Source of the DNA: Turbatrix aceti
Lineage: Eukaryota > Nematoda > Chromadorea > Rhabditida > Panagrolaimidae
NCBI GenBank assembly: GCA_963969345.1
Contig: OZ017769.1
Span: forward strand, 5,521,725 to 5,585,724
Direction of reading: 5' to 3'
Length of the DNA: 64,000 nt
Both the position numbers and the translations under genes were made by a program. The notes under the pieces are model-generated. The model was not told where the DNA came from, did not search any database, and saw nothing but the letters and a program-made list of their open reading frames with translations. Below are positions 1 through 10,710 of the stretch, piece after piece. Position 1 is the stretch's first letter. Every line of letters begins with the position of its first letter.

Positions 1-122
1 TCCTGGTAGTAGGATTCGAGAAGCGGCTTCTGCTTAGCCAACTGCTCGCGAACCCGCGCCGAATACGCAGCAAGTTGGTCGACGACGACCTGCGCGTCTT
101 CTTTCACTGCTTTTGCGGCCAT
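1..122 (-). CDS. 5' end of an unidentified protein-coding gene (partial)
   Basis: An ATG at 122-120 on the minus strand opens a frame that stays open to the window edge, giving 40 codons beginning MAAKAVKEDAQVVVDQLAAY. The composition is alanine-, lysine- and glutamate-rich and looks helical, and the codons are GC-rich like the other real exons here. It is divergent from the kinesin gene, with about 690 bp between the two starts. No family is recognised from this much sequence. It could be a small mitochondrial or scaffold protein, but that is a guess. The start was chosen because it is the first ATG in the only frame with coding-like composition. Confidence 0.5.
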   Translation of the reverse strand, partial: MAAKAVKEDAQVVVDQLAAYSARVREQLAKQKPLLESYYQ

Positions 123-810
123 CGAAACTCGCGAACGAACGAAAGACTGATTGACTGATGGATAAAAAAATAAAACCCAGAGAGGCGCGAATATCGCCCA
201 AAAACTGTTGTCGCCGCGTTTGAACGCGTCGATGATACAAATGCCGAGGACTGTACAGGAGTGGGTGAAAAGAGATAACACTCCACTGTAATCGATGACG
301 GCTGCCGCTACACTACGAGATTAGACGCACGTGTCCACAAACCAGCTGACATTGGCTGGCAGACTTGTGCGCACGTTCGCTGCGAGAACCGCAAAATTCG
401 TATTTTTGCTTGGATCCAGCGCGGAGGGCTGGTTTTTGAAATATGGGACACTGATTGGACATGAGAATCCTCTCAGATTCTCTTCGCACCACACAAAACA
501 CAAGTTGATCGTTGTAACAGGAAAAACGAGCGAAAACGAACTCTTTATTTGGGACAGAGCAGGTCTATCGTTCTTTCGAGAGAGATCTCTAGTAACCGTC
601 GGCAGCATTTTTTTGGCGTCTGACAAACGCATATTTTTGTTTTCGTTGCCTCTTCGATCGATTTATTCACTTTTTTGGTCGCTACTTTTTTGCGAATGAC
701 GTTTGATTACGTTGGCAGCGCGGATGTTGATTTTGTGATTTTTCATATCTCGCTTTTTTATTTTCGTAGCAAATTTTCAGGGTTATTGATAAGATAATTT
801 ATTTGCAGGC
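123..810. other. Divergent intergenic region between the partial gene and the kinesin
   Basis: About 690 bp, AT-rich, with no conserved open frame. A 122-codon plus-strand frame at 331-699 and a minus-strand frame at 321-632 overlap each other and have no recognisable content. The region ends in a TTTGCAG acceptor at 802-808, two bases before the kinesin ATG, which fits a spliced-leader site. Both promoters should lie here, but no TATA box or other defined element is evident. Confidence 0.4.
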
Positions 811-3800
811 ATGACCACGGAGGCGCCTCAGAAGATCAGGGTAGTCTGCCGCATCCGAGGCGGCTGTCCGGCCGCGCCTGTCTTCGACGTCGTCGGCGCA
901 GGTGGCGGTGGCGACTCGCAGGGACTCCTTTTCCCCGATGGCAAAGAGGTGAGCATGCCTCTTCGCGTTCTATATTTTATATATTTTTTTCAGTACCGCC
1001 TGGACAGCATTCTGGGTCCGTCATCCACCGATGAAGACTGTTTCCGTGCCTTGCTTGAAGACTCGTTGCCGGACTTCATCCGGGGCGTCAACGTCTGCTG
1101 CATGGCCTACGGTCAATCCGGGGCCGGAAAGACGCACAGGTAAACAATTTTTTTGTTTTTCGCCTGTCATATCCGTTTTTTTTCAGCTTCAACGGCATTA
1201 TTAACGTCTTCGGCCAGAAGCTCTTCAAAATGCTCGAACAACTCGACTCGGCGTCAGTCTCGGTCAGTTACTACGAAGTCTTCAACGAGAAAGTCTTTGA
1301 CCTTCTCAGCGCCAAGCGAAGCCCTCTCCGCATCCGTGGCACGGCCGAACCTCACGTGGAAGGCCTGGTCGCCATCGAGGTGCACTCTGCCCAGGAACTC
1401 AGGTGCCACTATTTTGCGGGAAACGCGCGGCGCTCAAAGGCTGCGATGCTGCTGAATGAGCAGTCATCCAGGAGCCATGCGGTGTTCATGATCACCGTTC
1501 GACGAAAGCGGCACTCCGGGGACGTGATATCGTTCGGTCGGTGCTTCGTCGTCGATTTGGCGGGGTCGGAGAAGCTGTCTCTCGATTCGTCGCGTCCGAA
1601 GGTTTGTTTTTGGTTTGTCATAAATTATGGCCCTGCCCTGGGCTAAAAATTGGGCCTAAAAAAACTAAAAACTAGTAAAAAAACAATTTATTGTTTTTTC
1701 GCATTTTTCGTTTTTTTATTTGTTGCTTTAACGCATTTTTAAGTTGAAATACGATTTATTTGGGGCAGAAAAACGTCAGAACAACGTTTCAGTACTTTTT
1801 ACGGTTAAAAAAATTGTTAGATGACGAAAAAATATTAAAAATGCCTTTTTTGGGGCTGGGATTAAAATTTTGGGCCTGCTCGATTTTAGGAAACGCTCTC
1901 CATCAACAAGTCCCTCTTCGCCCTTCAACGTGTGATCGAGGCGCGCGCCAGAAACGACTCCTTTGTGCAGTACCGAGATTCCGTGCTGACGAGGCTCCTC
2001 CAGCTCTGCTTCAACGGGGACGCCAAGACGTCAATCCTCGCCGCCGTTCGCCCAGACGCGAGTTTCCTCAATGAGACGCTCCGCACGCTGCAATTCGCCT
2101 CGAAGGCCAGCGAGATCATCGTCCGGCCAATGCACCACGACGACCCGGTGAATACCAACATGACAGCAGTCAAGGCCGCCAACGAGCTGGTCAACAGCGA
2201 TCTCGTCGCGATGCACGCCTGCGAAGCGCGTCGTCTGGTCCTCTTTGGCATGCCGAAGCCTCCCTGTCTGGTGTCGCTCTTTTCTGACGATTTTCTCAAC
2301 ACATGGGATGCGATGGACTCGGGGTACAATATCACCGACGTTCTCGGCACTGTTTTTGCGGTCGTCGATGCAAAAGAGGAAGGTTTGGCTGTGACCGCCA
2401 AGTGCGCCGAGTTTTACGTCAATGGCGAGTGCTTGGCTCCTGAGCAGAACGCTTTGCTGGCGAATGTGAGTTTTTTTAGGGTGAAATGTTCCAAAAGAGT
2501 CGACTCCGAAAATTTGCGACTCTTTCTGAAGAAAATGTATTTTTTTAGGGTAAAATGCACTATTTTTTATCAATTTTGAGTGTTTCTGGTTCAAAATCCA
2601 CTTATCCTATAAATTGCTTACGTTTTGGTGTTTTTGTGCGTTTTCTAAAATTTTTTTTTTCATAATTATTATTGTTGAGTTTCGATTCAGGGCGATCGCC
2701 TGGCAATCCGAGGCGCATCCTTCTTCGGCGTTTTATTGACCAACGACCCAGCGGTCGTCTCTCGCATGTCCTACGCTGCTGCCAAACTCGAATTCATCGA
2801 GAAGCAATTTGTCCTGCAACACCGCTACATCGTCGACCGCTGCATCGATGAAGTCGACAGCGCGGAGGCTGAAATCCAGGAGGCAGTCAAGGTGGACATT
2901 TCCGACGTCACCAAGCGCATTTCCGAGCTGCAAAAGGTCGAGAAAGACAATATCTCTCCAAAGACGGTTTCAAAGGCCATCAGCGAGCGCATCGAACTTG
3001 AAAAGTACCTGAAGAACGTCAAAACCCTCTCCAAGAATCTCAAGGAGAACATTGGCCGCGAGCGACAGGATATCAAGGCTTTTGGACCAAATCAGGTGGA
3101 CAAGAACGCGCTCGTCGAAGTCCGCTCTCGAGTGGATTTCCTAAATTCACTGATTCGTGGCCTTCCGGATCCAGTTGTTTCCAACCTACGCTTCGACGCT
3201 CAGCTTCAGAAGGACGGAATTGAAGTGCGCGTTTTCAATCCGGGTGAAAGTGAGTTTTCTTTGTTGTGGATAGGGATTCAAATTGGGTCTGGGTTTTGGC
3301 TTAAAAATAGGCCTAAAAATTAAAAAAAGTATAAGAAAATTAGTTTTTTTGCATCTATCGTATTTTTTATGTTGCTTTTACACCTTTTTAAGTTGAAATA
3401 AGACTTTTTTTTGCGTAAACCAAACAGCAGAACAAAGTTTCAGTATTTTTTGAGCACAAAAGTTGTTAGATGACGAAAAAAAACATTCTTCGGTCCAGCC
3501 CAAAACCGAAGTTTTGGTCCTCTTTTAGTTCTCGAAAGCAAGAGCCGGTCATTTTTGTTCGTTTCAGGTACGTGCGGCACCTTCGGTCTCGACGAATTCA
3601 ACGAAGGCTACGCCGTCGTGTCGCAGGCCATCGCAGCAGATGCCACACCTCCCGAGCTCGTCTCTGCGGTGCGCAGCGTTGTTTTCGGCTCAAGCGGTCG
3701 CTGGTCGGAGGTCCGGTTCACGAAAGGCTCGACCGTAATCGTCAATGCCGTCCGCTCGTCCATTTCGTCGCTTGCAAAGATGCGAAACTCGACGGTCAGC

Positions 3801-4812
3801 GAGGTCTGCAACGTCTTTGCCGGCCGAAAGTCGAAGTTGTCCTCCCTGATGCGCGATTCGGTTGGCGGATTTTCTGACAACCTCGACATGATGTTCTCTG
3901 CGATCACGTGGCCCACAGTCACGAGCCACGAGTCTTGGTCTGGCTCGGTGGCCATCGGCATGCAGGCCCTAGGGCTGCTGAAGGCTCTCGACACGTTCAG
4001 CGACTTCTCCCAGGCCCGGGAAAACGCAAATCGTCATATGGATTTTATGGTCAACCAACTGCGCATCTCGCAGCACCTACATGCTATTTGCGAGCTCTGG
4101 CAGGTCTTTGAGCATAGCAATGACGATATGTACGTTGATATCAACTTTGCCGACAATCGGGATAACATCGCTGCCATCTGCGAGCACATCAAGGCGTGCG
4201 TCAACAACCGGAATGTCATCGTCTCCCATGTTATCAAGGAAATCGAGACGAGAGTTCACCGACTGATTGTCTTCATCGGTGATACCATGTTCTCGCACAG
4301 AATCGCCCCGCCTCCTGAGATGGATCCGATCCGGGATCACGTCGAGCGAGGCTTCAAACAGGCCATCGGCGTCCTGCTCGCCGGTGTCGAAGTGGACGTC
4401 GTCAGATACGAAGAAGGATCAGACGAGCGATCCTGCACGCTCTACAGCCTAGCCTGCATGTCTCTGGCCCTGAAGGAGCACCTCGCCACCTGTCAGTTCA
4501 TGGAACTCACCTGGGAGCAGCGCCTTTTTGTATACTTTGACGTCGTTCGTCCGATTGTTATGATCCGCGAGTGTATTATTTGTGAGTTTTTTTGAAACTA
4601 TTTTTAGCTTTTTTTTCATGGAAGTGATTTTAGGGCTCCGCCGAACAATCGCCAGCAATTTCAATCAGATCCACAAGGCGGTCAAAGCGGCCAGGGAAGC
4701 GGGAAACAACACGATCACGCTAGAAGTCAAGACCGAGCTCAGCAAGCACTATGTAAAGCTCCGAAAATTCTATGAACAGCAACCGGCGACGAATTCCGCG
4801 ACTGTCGCCTAA
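811..4812 (+). CDS. Divergent N-terminal kinesin with an unrecognised tail (7 exons, 1008 aa)
   Basis: Exons 811-948, 994-1139, 1187-1601, 1890-2465, 2691-3249, 3568-4581 and 4634-4812; all junctions are GT-AG and keep frame. It is a microtubule motor ATPase. Residues about 8-345 form the motor: strand IRVVCRIRG, P-loop GQSGAGKT (86-93; the usual form is GQTGSGKT), switch I NEQSSRSH (185-192), switch II DLAGSE (218-223), then ETLSINKSLFALQ and YRDSVLTRLLQ. Loop 5 after the P-loop is short. Residues about 480-560 look like a coiled coil. The last 400 residues match no family I recognise and are well populated with charged and hydrophobic residues rather than low complexity. The start lies 2 nt after a TTTGCAG acceptor. 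All nucleotide-binding motifs are present, so ATPase activity is plausible. The kinesin subfamily cannot be assigned. Confidence 0.9.
1605..1885. repeat. Intronic repeat family C, copy 1 (kinesin intron 3)
   Basis: AT-rich filler of a 288-nt intron. It shares an ordered series of words with intron 5 of the same gene (3265-3540): 'gggcctaaaaa', 'ttttaagttgaaata', 'gtttcagtactttt' and 'gttgttagatgacgaaaaa'. The two copies are diverged but collinear over more than 200 bp, so they derive from one element or from an intron duplication. Confidence 0.6.
2476..2680 (+). repeat. Partial hAT-like repeat family D (kinesin intron 4)
   Basis: This intron carries internal words of the family that is complete at 16811-17108: 'gagtcgactccgaaaa', 'gaagaaaatgta', 'caattttgagtgtttctggttcaaaat' and 'aaattgcttacgttttggtgttttt'. 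The CAGTGTT-type ends are not recognisable, so the copy is truncated or decayed. Confidence 0.6.
3265..3540. repeat. Intronic repeat family C, copy 2 (kinesin intron 5)
   Basis: Collinear with the family C copy at 1605-1885 in the same orientation. No clear terminal inverted repeat or target duplication was seen, so the class of element is unknown. Confidence 0.6.
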
Positions 4813-4886
4813 CTCTTTTTTTACCAACAATTTTTACATTGTGTTGCAACGAGAAACATAACTGAATGCTCTGTGATTTGATATGA

Positions 4887-4892
4887 AATAAA
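4887..4892 (+). terminator. Polyadenylation signal of the kinesin gene
   Basis: AATAAA 75 nt after the kinesin stop codon. It is the first canonical signal downstream, giving a 3' UTR of about 100 nt. Confidence 0.7.
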
Positions 4893-5398
4893 TGCATTCC
4901 TAACCTGCTAACAAATTGCTTGGAGTACTTGATTAATTTTTCGACATCAAGGTTCTGTCAGATAACCAAATAACAGTGAGCAGCGATAAGATGTCATCTG
5001 CCAGCTGATAAACATAAATTACTTTGTCAGAATGTTGATTGAATGCATGAAAAAATGCAATGCACATAAAAATCGTAAAAATAAAGAACAAACAAAAAAT
5101 TCTGGTAACGATACAAAACAAATTCGATCGAGCGCGAAAGAACCTGTATCGTAACCGCGGCGCTTGGCAAAGTGAGCGGGTTGCCAGAGCTGCGTCCGCC
5201 GCCGTGGTGCGTCGATTTCAAGTTTTTCGTCGAGACAGCAACAACCACGGAAATCCCGTTGAACGCGCTGCCTTACGCTTATATCGGGCGTTAACTAGCG
5301 TGATTACAGCGGGTGTTAAGTGGTTGGTGTCGTAGCAGCAAGATTGGAGCGCGTTGAAGCGTCACGCCGCTTTCTTAGGTCGACCCGGTCTCTGCAAA
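4893..5398. other. Intergenic region and promoter of edc-4
   Basis: About 500 bp between two genes in the same direction. The 91-codon frame at 5060-5335 has no coding features. A TTTCTTAG acceptor at 5371-5378 lies 20 nt before the edc-4 ATG and is a likely trans-splice site. No other element is evident. Confidence 0.4.
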
Positions 5399-8300
5399 AT
5401 GGCGGTGTCACCTGCGTCATTTTTCGAGCGCCAGTGAGTTATTTTTTTTGTAACGAGTGAATCGATTATACAGATGGTTCGTTTAATTTCAGTACGATCG
5501 GCTTGGGCGAAGAGGTGGTGCCGTTTGCGATAGGCAAAAACGTTGTCCTGCACGTCAACGAAGAAAGCAGAGCCCGGGATCGTGATTCGTCGCGCGCATC
5601 TTCGCGCCAGGTATGCGAGTACAAATGGCAGGATCGTGGCCAGTATCGGGGCAGGCTGCTGACCGTACACGGCACCTTTGTCGCCTATCGACTCTACAAC
5701 GAGAATATGGGCGAGGCTGTGCGTGTTCTCGATCGTCAGACTCGCAATCGGCATCTCATCAAGGATTTTCGCAGCAGAATTGCCGATCTGCAGTTTGCGA
5801 TGCATCGTCCTCTACTCGCGGTCGTCGATACAGATGCCAGCCTGTACATCTACCTTATCGAGGCGTCCGGCACCAATTGGTAGGTTACAGTCAACTTTTT
5901 TAGGCCAATAGTCTTATTTTTCTTCTTTTTCAGCGTCAAATACCTGAACGTCATCCGTGACCACATGCCAATGCCTTTGACACCAAAGATCAGCTGGTGT
6001 CCCTACTCCGAGGAGTACGATGATGTCAACATGCTGGCTCTCACTATCGTAGGCTTAATTTTTTAATTTTCTATTTTTTTCTAAATTTTCTTCTTTTTTT
6101 TAGGACAACCACGTAGAAGTCATGAATTTGGTTGACGCCAAGGAAAAGGGTGCTCTCGAAGTCATGTACGACCAATTCTCTTCCATCAAACGCGTTACAC
6201 TGGATTCTGTAAGTTTTCCGCCTTCTTTTTTAGGTTTTATGAGGTTACAAAATTTTCAGCTGGTTACGGCAGCTCACATTAGCCCGGATGCCACTGCCCT
6301 GGTCGTGTGCACTGAATCGGGCCTGCTCAAGTTTTTTGTCATCGAGGACAGCGGCCTCACTCCTGCCCATGAATCGGTGCCCATCATTAACCAGTTCCCG
6401 GAAGAGATTGTCTTTTTTGATAATTTGCTTGCTAAACAACAGTGAGTATTTTTTTAATGATTATTTGACTCTGTTGATTCATTTTTTTGCAGGGAGCGTT
6501 ACTGGACTTTTGCGGCCATCAGTTCGGATAACGGTCAGCGAATTTCTGTTTTTGATGGCGACAGTTGGGAGGTTGTTGCCAAGCTTCGCTTTGACTACCC
6601 CGTCGTCGGAAAACTTGAACTTGTCATCGATCAGTCTGCCAAGTTTCTCTACGTCATCGATTACGAAGGAAAAGTGAGTTTATTGGGACCAAAATTCAAC
6701 GAGCTGTTTTTTTGTTGTCGGTGCCGTAAAAAACTAAAAAAAATCGAAAAAAAAAATGCTCATTAAAATCAAAATGTTCAAAAACGGGTAAAAGGATGCG
6801 AAGTAAGCAAATCTTGTTTTTTGTACGCTATTTTTGAATTTTTTGTAAAATTAGCAGAAAATAGATATTTTTTGATACAATGCGGCTCGTTTTGCGCTTG
6901 GGCGAAGTCCACAAAAAAAAACGGCCTTGATAGAGACTTATTTTATTTTTGCTAACTGACCGATTTCCATCGTTCCAGAACCTGTTCTGCGTCGAGATGG
7001 AATACGTGAACGACGTTCCCCTCTTCGCTTCTGTTACCATGATTGCCTTTTTCAACACCATTTTTATCATCGTTCCCATCCGTGTCGAGGAACGCGAGGA
7101 ATCCGACGACCTGGTCCTTGACGACGACGACGAAGATTCCAAGCGTCTTCTTGCCCACCTCGTCGCGATCACGCCTCGTGCCCTGCTTGAGTACCGCGTC
7201 GAGTTGGAGAGCTCGGTGCTCACCAAGGCTGATCCCCACGTCGCGTCCACGCCCCTCCCCAAGGAAGTCGCCAACGGCGAAAATGCGACTGCCGCTCCTT
7301 CTACGAAACAACGCCAGGAGGAAGAGTGAGTTTTTTTACGGGAATTCACGGGTTGAAGGTCTTTTTTGATTCATTCTAGACCACCGAAGAAGCAGGAGCC
7401 CATCGGATCTCCGCCACCCCCGATTGCCGCTCCATCTCTGCCGACGGCGATCGGAGAGCCCCCTGCGACGGCGGAAACGTCCCCTGCGCCGCAGAAGGCC
7501 CCGGCGGTGAAGCAGCCCCCACCGCTACCTATTCAGCCTCCAGTCATCGTCAATGCGGTCGACACGGAACGCGTAGTGGCTCTCATTGAACAGCGCTTTT
7601 CGGCTATGGACAAGAAGATTAATAATCTTTTCCACGAGGTCGACAAAGTCAAGCTCGAAGTTGAGAGCACTCGCGTGCAGTACCGCAACGACCTGTCTAG
7701 TGCTTTGGAGACTATCTGTGAGTTTTTATGTTTTTTACGGATTTTCTGGGTTTCGGATACCCAAAAAAACACAATTTTTTTTAAAAACGTCAATTTTTGT
7801 TCAAAAAACCATTTTTTTTATTTCTGTTTTCGGAACAGTAGATTTTGTTCCCAGAATTTTTTGGTATCAGAAATTTTGGATTCATGTTTTCGGCACTGTT
7901 TATATTTATCCCGTGTAAGAAAAAACGAGATGACTGATTTTTCAGCAAACGACCTTCGCGCCAGAGATGAAAAAGTCGAGCAGGCACTGGCTGTCTTCAC
8001 GTCCCAGGTGTACGAAACAGTAGGACATCAGCTGGAGTCCATTCAAGCCAACTCTCACCAGGATCTTTTGGTATGGTTTTTGAGCTGGTTTCGACGTTTT
8101 ATATTTTTTTCTGCATTTTTTAGACCCGAATGGACGGAAAATACGAGCGAATCTTCGAGGTCTTCCGCACGTCGGTACCGGCTGCTATTCTGGGTTCTAT
8201 GGACAACCTGAGCCAGGAAATCATCACACGCCTCGTCGAAGAAATTCACGGCCGTCTGGGCGAGTTCAATGACCAATTGCGTAAGTTGCATACGGACATT

Positions 8301-8735
8301 CAGAACGCCTCGTCGGCCAACAGCTCGACGATCAAATCACCCGATCCATCGGCGACGGTGGCCCAACTCCTGGAATCCAACGATAACATAGGAGCACTCA
8401 AATTCGCCCTCGAACAGCACGATCACACGGCGCTGATGAAGGTCTGCAAGGCGGTCGACCTGGACGAACTCTTCGACACGCCGGAAGAGGTGTCTGCCCT
8501 CTCTCCCGAACACCTGCAGACCTTTATCGACCTGGTAATCGTCGATCTAGGAACCGATACCGCCGTCAAGTTCCACGGCCTCCAGGTCGCCCTCGTGGCA
8601 CTCAGCGACTACCGCAGCATCACGCGATCCCTCCAGCACGTTCGCTCGGCTCTGGTCCCCTTCGCGGGTGTCACTGATGCAGCCCTGAAACGCAGTCTCC
8701 GGGTTATCAACTCCCTCCTCTCCAGTTTTAACTGA
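5399..8735 (+). CDS. edc-4: Enhancer of mRNA decapping 4 (Ge-1/EDC4), 10 exons, 808 aa
   Basis: Exons 5399-5433, 5493-5879, 5934-6048, 6104-6208, 6260-6441, 6493-6673, 6979-7325, 7380-7717, 7946-8070 and 8124-8735, all in frame. EDC4 is the P-body scaffold that joins Dcp1 and Dcp2 for mRNA decapping. Residues about 13-400 form the N-terminal WD40 propeller typical of the family, with HGTFVAYRLYNENMGEAVRV followed by a strand ending in ADLQFA. An acidic run (DDDDED), a proline-rich linker (about 452-510) and a coiled coil (about 515-670) follow. The last 130 residues (VAQLLESNDNIGALKFALEQ ... LMKVCKAVD) are the conserved alpha-helical C-terminal domain. The protein is much shorter than the roughly 1400-aa vertebrate form, mainly through a shorter linker. 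The start lies 20 nt after an acceptor-like TTTCTTAG. Confidence 0.93.
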
Positions 8736-9014
8736 GATGGTGGTTTGGTTGGTGCACGAAGAAACGAACGAGCGCCACCCAATCTGCACAACATGAACCA
8801 ACCTGCACAACATGAGTACTTCTTTGACCAACCCCCTTTCTTACCTTGTTAATTTTTCAAGTGATTTATGTTGTCCCCACACGCTCCTGCTAGCCCCTAT
8901 GACTGACCGAAATGAAGCGTTGTCACTTTGTCCGTGTTTTATGCATCAAAATCAAACAAAATGTAACAGAAGAAAAAATGGTGGCAAAAATGGATGTCGG
9001 CCGGAAGGGAGGGG
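8736..9014. other. Convergent 3' region between edc-4 and rpb-12
   Basis: 279 bp separate the edc-4 stop from the rpb-12 stop on the other strand, so the two 3' UTRs abut or overlap. No canonical AATAAA is present for either gene. On the minus strand CATAAA occurs near 8865-8870. Confidence 0.5.
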
Positions 9015-9956
9015 TCAGCGAGCGTCGAAGACCATCACTGAAAACAAGTGGACATCAATATTGGATTGTTCGTTCGCGAAAAAATTCAAAATTTATTGTT
9101 CATGTTACTAATTTTTCTAAATTTTTTGAAACGAACAAAATAAGCCACCAATTTTGGGTATATTTAGAAAAATAAAGTCAAAAACGCTGTTATCCTCTAC
9201 CTAAATTTGATAAAAAAAAAGACAAAAACAAGTCGATCGGCTTTTTTCAATGAAAAAGTGTAGGAAAACTGTTACAAATAGCAGATTACGCATTTCAGCC
9301 TAAATCAACAAAATTTGGCCCAAACGGTAAAAAGTTAATGAATGTTCGATGTTCGTTCGCAAACGTGCCAAAAGTTGTTCGTGTTCAAAAACAAAAAAAA
9401 TCAAGTGTTCATCCCATCCCTGATCGTATTCGATGAGCAGTAAAAAATGAGTCTTTGCGCTCATGGATCATCAGCAGATTAGGGAAAACAGGTGCAAGCA
9501 AACAAGCATGAGTTGTAGTCATTTTTCAACATAAAACCAGGCAGGTCGCAATTAGAATTCATACATGCAGAACCCTTCCATTTGCAATTTATCTATTCCG
9601 ACTCCAAAAACATGAAAACGCGTGAAAAATGTGTAAAAAACCAATGATTATTTTATGCGTTTGTTCGTTCCCTATCTGCATTAGAATTCTTTTTTTTCGA
9701 GGCAACACACACCTGTCTCCCTCCCGCATTTTTTGATACCACGGAGGAGGTGAGTGTAAAGCGAGCTGCTAATCTATAAAAAAAACATACGTTTGCGGCA
9801 ACGCTTCTTGTAAAGAATGCGAAAACCACAGTTGCGGCAGCGAATCGCGTCTTTAGGCCTGAGTTCGGTTTCTTCGCGGCACTCGCCGCAGATGTAGACC
9901 ATCGGTACCGGCTTGCCGGCACTTGCCTGGATTCGGGAGGTGTCAGCGGAGCTCAT
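9015..9956 (-). CDS. rpb-12: DNA-directed RNA polymerases I, II and III subunit RPABC4 (RPB12), 2 exons, 62 aa
   Basis: Exon 1 is 9956-9791 and exon 2 is 9037-9015, with a 753-nt GT-AG intron. RPB12 is a zinc-ribbon subunit shared by all three nuclear RNA polymerases. Exon 1 encodes the ribbon with CGEC (Cys23, Cys26) and CRNC (Cys40, Cys43), then [11 protein letters not shown]. Read through without splicing, the frame would end RMFFL. With the donor at 9790 (GTATGT) and the TTTTCAG acceptor at 9044-9038, the protein ends LMVFDAR, which is the expected family ending (human: VVFDAR). The total of 62 aa is close to the usual 58. The start lies 5 nt after a TTTTTCCAG acceptor at about 9962, suggesting trans-splicing. 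The intron is filled by a dispersed repeat. Confidence 0.93.
9060..9420 (-). repeat. Dispersed repeat family B inside the rpb-12 intron
   Basis: The reverse complement of this stretch is collinear with 11455-11895. Shared words include 'gtaatctgct', 'aaaaaagc..atcga', 'tatacccaaaatt' and 'tattttgttcgttt'. Both copies are edged with GTTCGTTCGCGAAC-like inverted motifs. About 360 bp; no transposase is encoded. Confidence 0.6.
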
Positions 9957-10710
9957 GAGATCTGGAAAAAAACAATTACTCAAGGATGAACGAACACCTG
10001 TTAGGCTAAAACGAACAAAAACGAAAACGCGAGGCTGTGGGCGTAAAACACAGCAAAAACATATAATGCATTGCACCCTTCAAACATTGGACGCAGACTG
10101 CGGGCTGGGTGCAGGCTGCGAAAGAGGGAGGGCGCGCGCGTGGGGGGGCGAGAGAGGACGGAGCGCAGCCAGCACCAGCAACAGCAGCAGCAGCAGCTCA
10201 TCGACGACGACGATGCACCATCACCGGTAATGCCCGCCGGCGGTGGTGACGGTATATACCGTCACTCGACGAGAACACCTGGGGAGACGACGCACGTCGT
10301 CGCGAGTCGCGTCTCTTCGCTTACAGCTTCAAGAAGACAAGACGCGTCGTGCGTGCGTGCGTGCTGCGCAAGGGATCGATGGATGCGTCATCACCCCACC
10401 CAATTGATCGCTGCTCACTGACTATGCACTCCTTTCTGCGGGATTCTCTGATAAGGCCCGTGGTCGTGGTCATGGTTGTCTTTTCTTTTATCATGTCAGG
10501 GGCTCTGCTGGCTGAGTCACGCTCGAGCGTCGCTCGCTCTGCGGGTTGTTATGTTTTCGCCGCGTGCTTCGATCTTTTTTTTTTTTCGGCTCGTTTATTT
10601 TTGCGATCGCGTTGTCGTTGTTTTATGCTGTTTTTGTCTTGTCGCCAACTCGGCCTCTGCGAGGGAGCGCGATTGACTGAGTTTTCCCACAAAATTGCCA
10701 GAAGATCGCG
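9957..10710. other. Divergent intergenic region between rpb-12 and the SH3 adaptor
   Basis: About 750 bp containing a purine and GC-rich stretch (10090-10200) with CAG/CGACGA simple repeats and a palindromic GGTATATACC near 10250. Long overlapping frames on both strands arise from low-complexity sequence and have no recognisable product. It presumably holds both promoters. Confidence 0.4.

Noticed and set aside
331..699. 122-codon frame upstream of the kinesin
   Set aside because: Overlaps an equally long frame on the other strand, has AT-rich codons unlike neighbouring exons, and has no recognisable motif.
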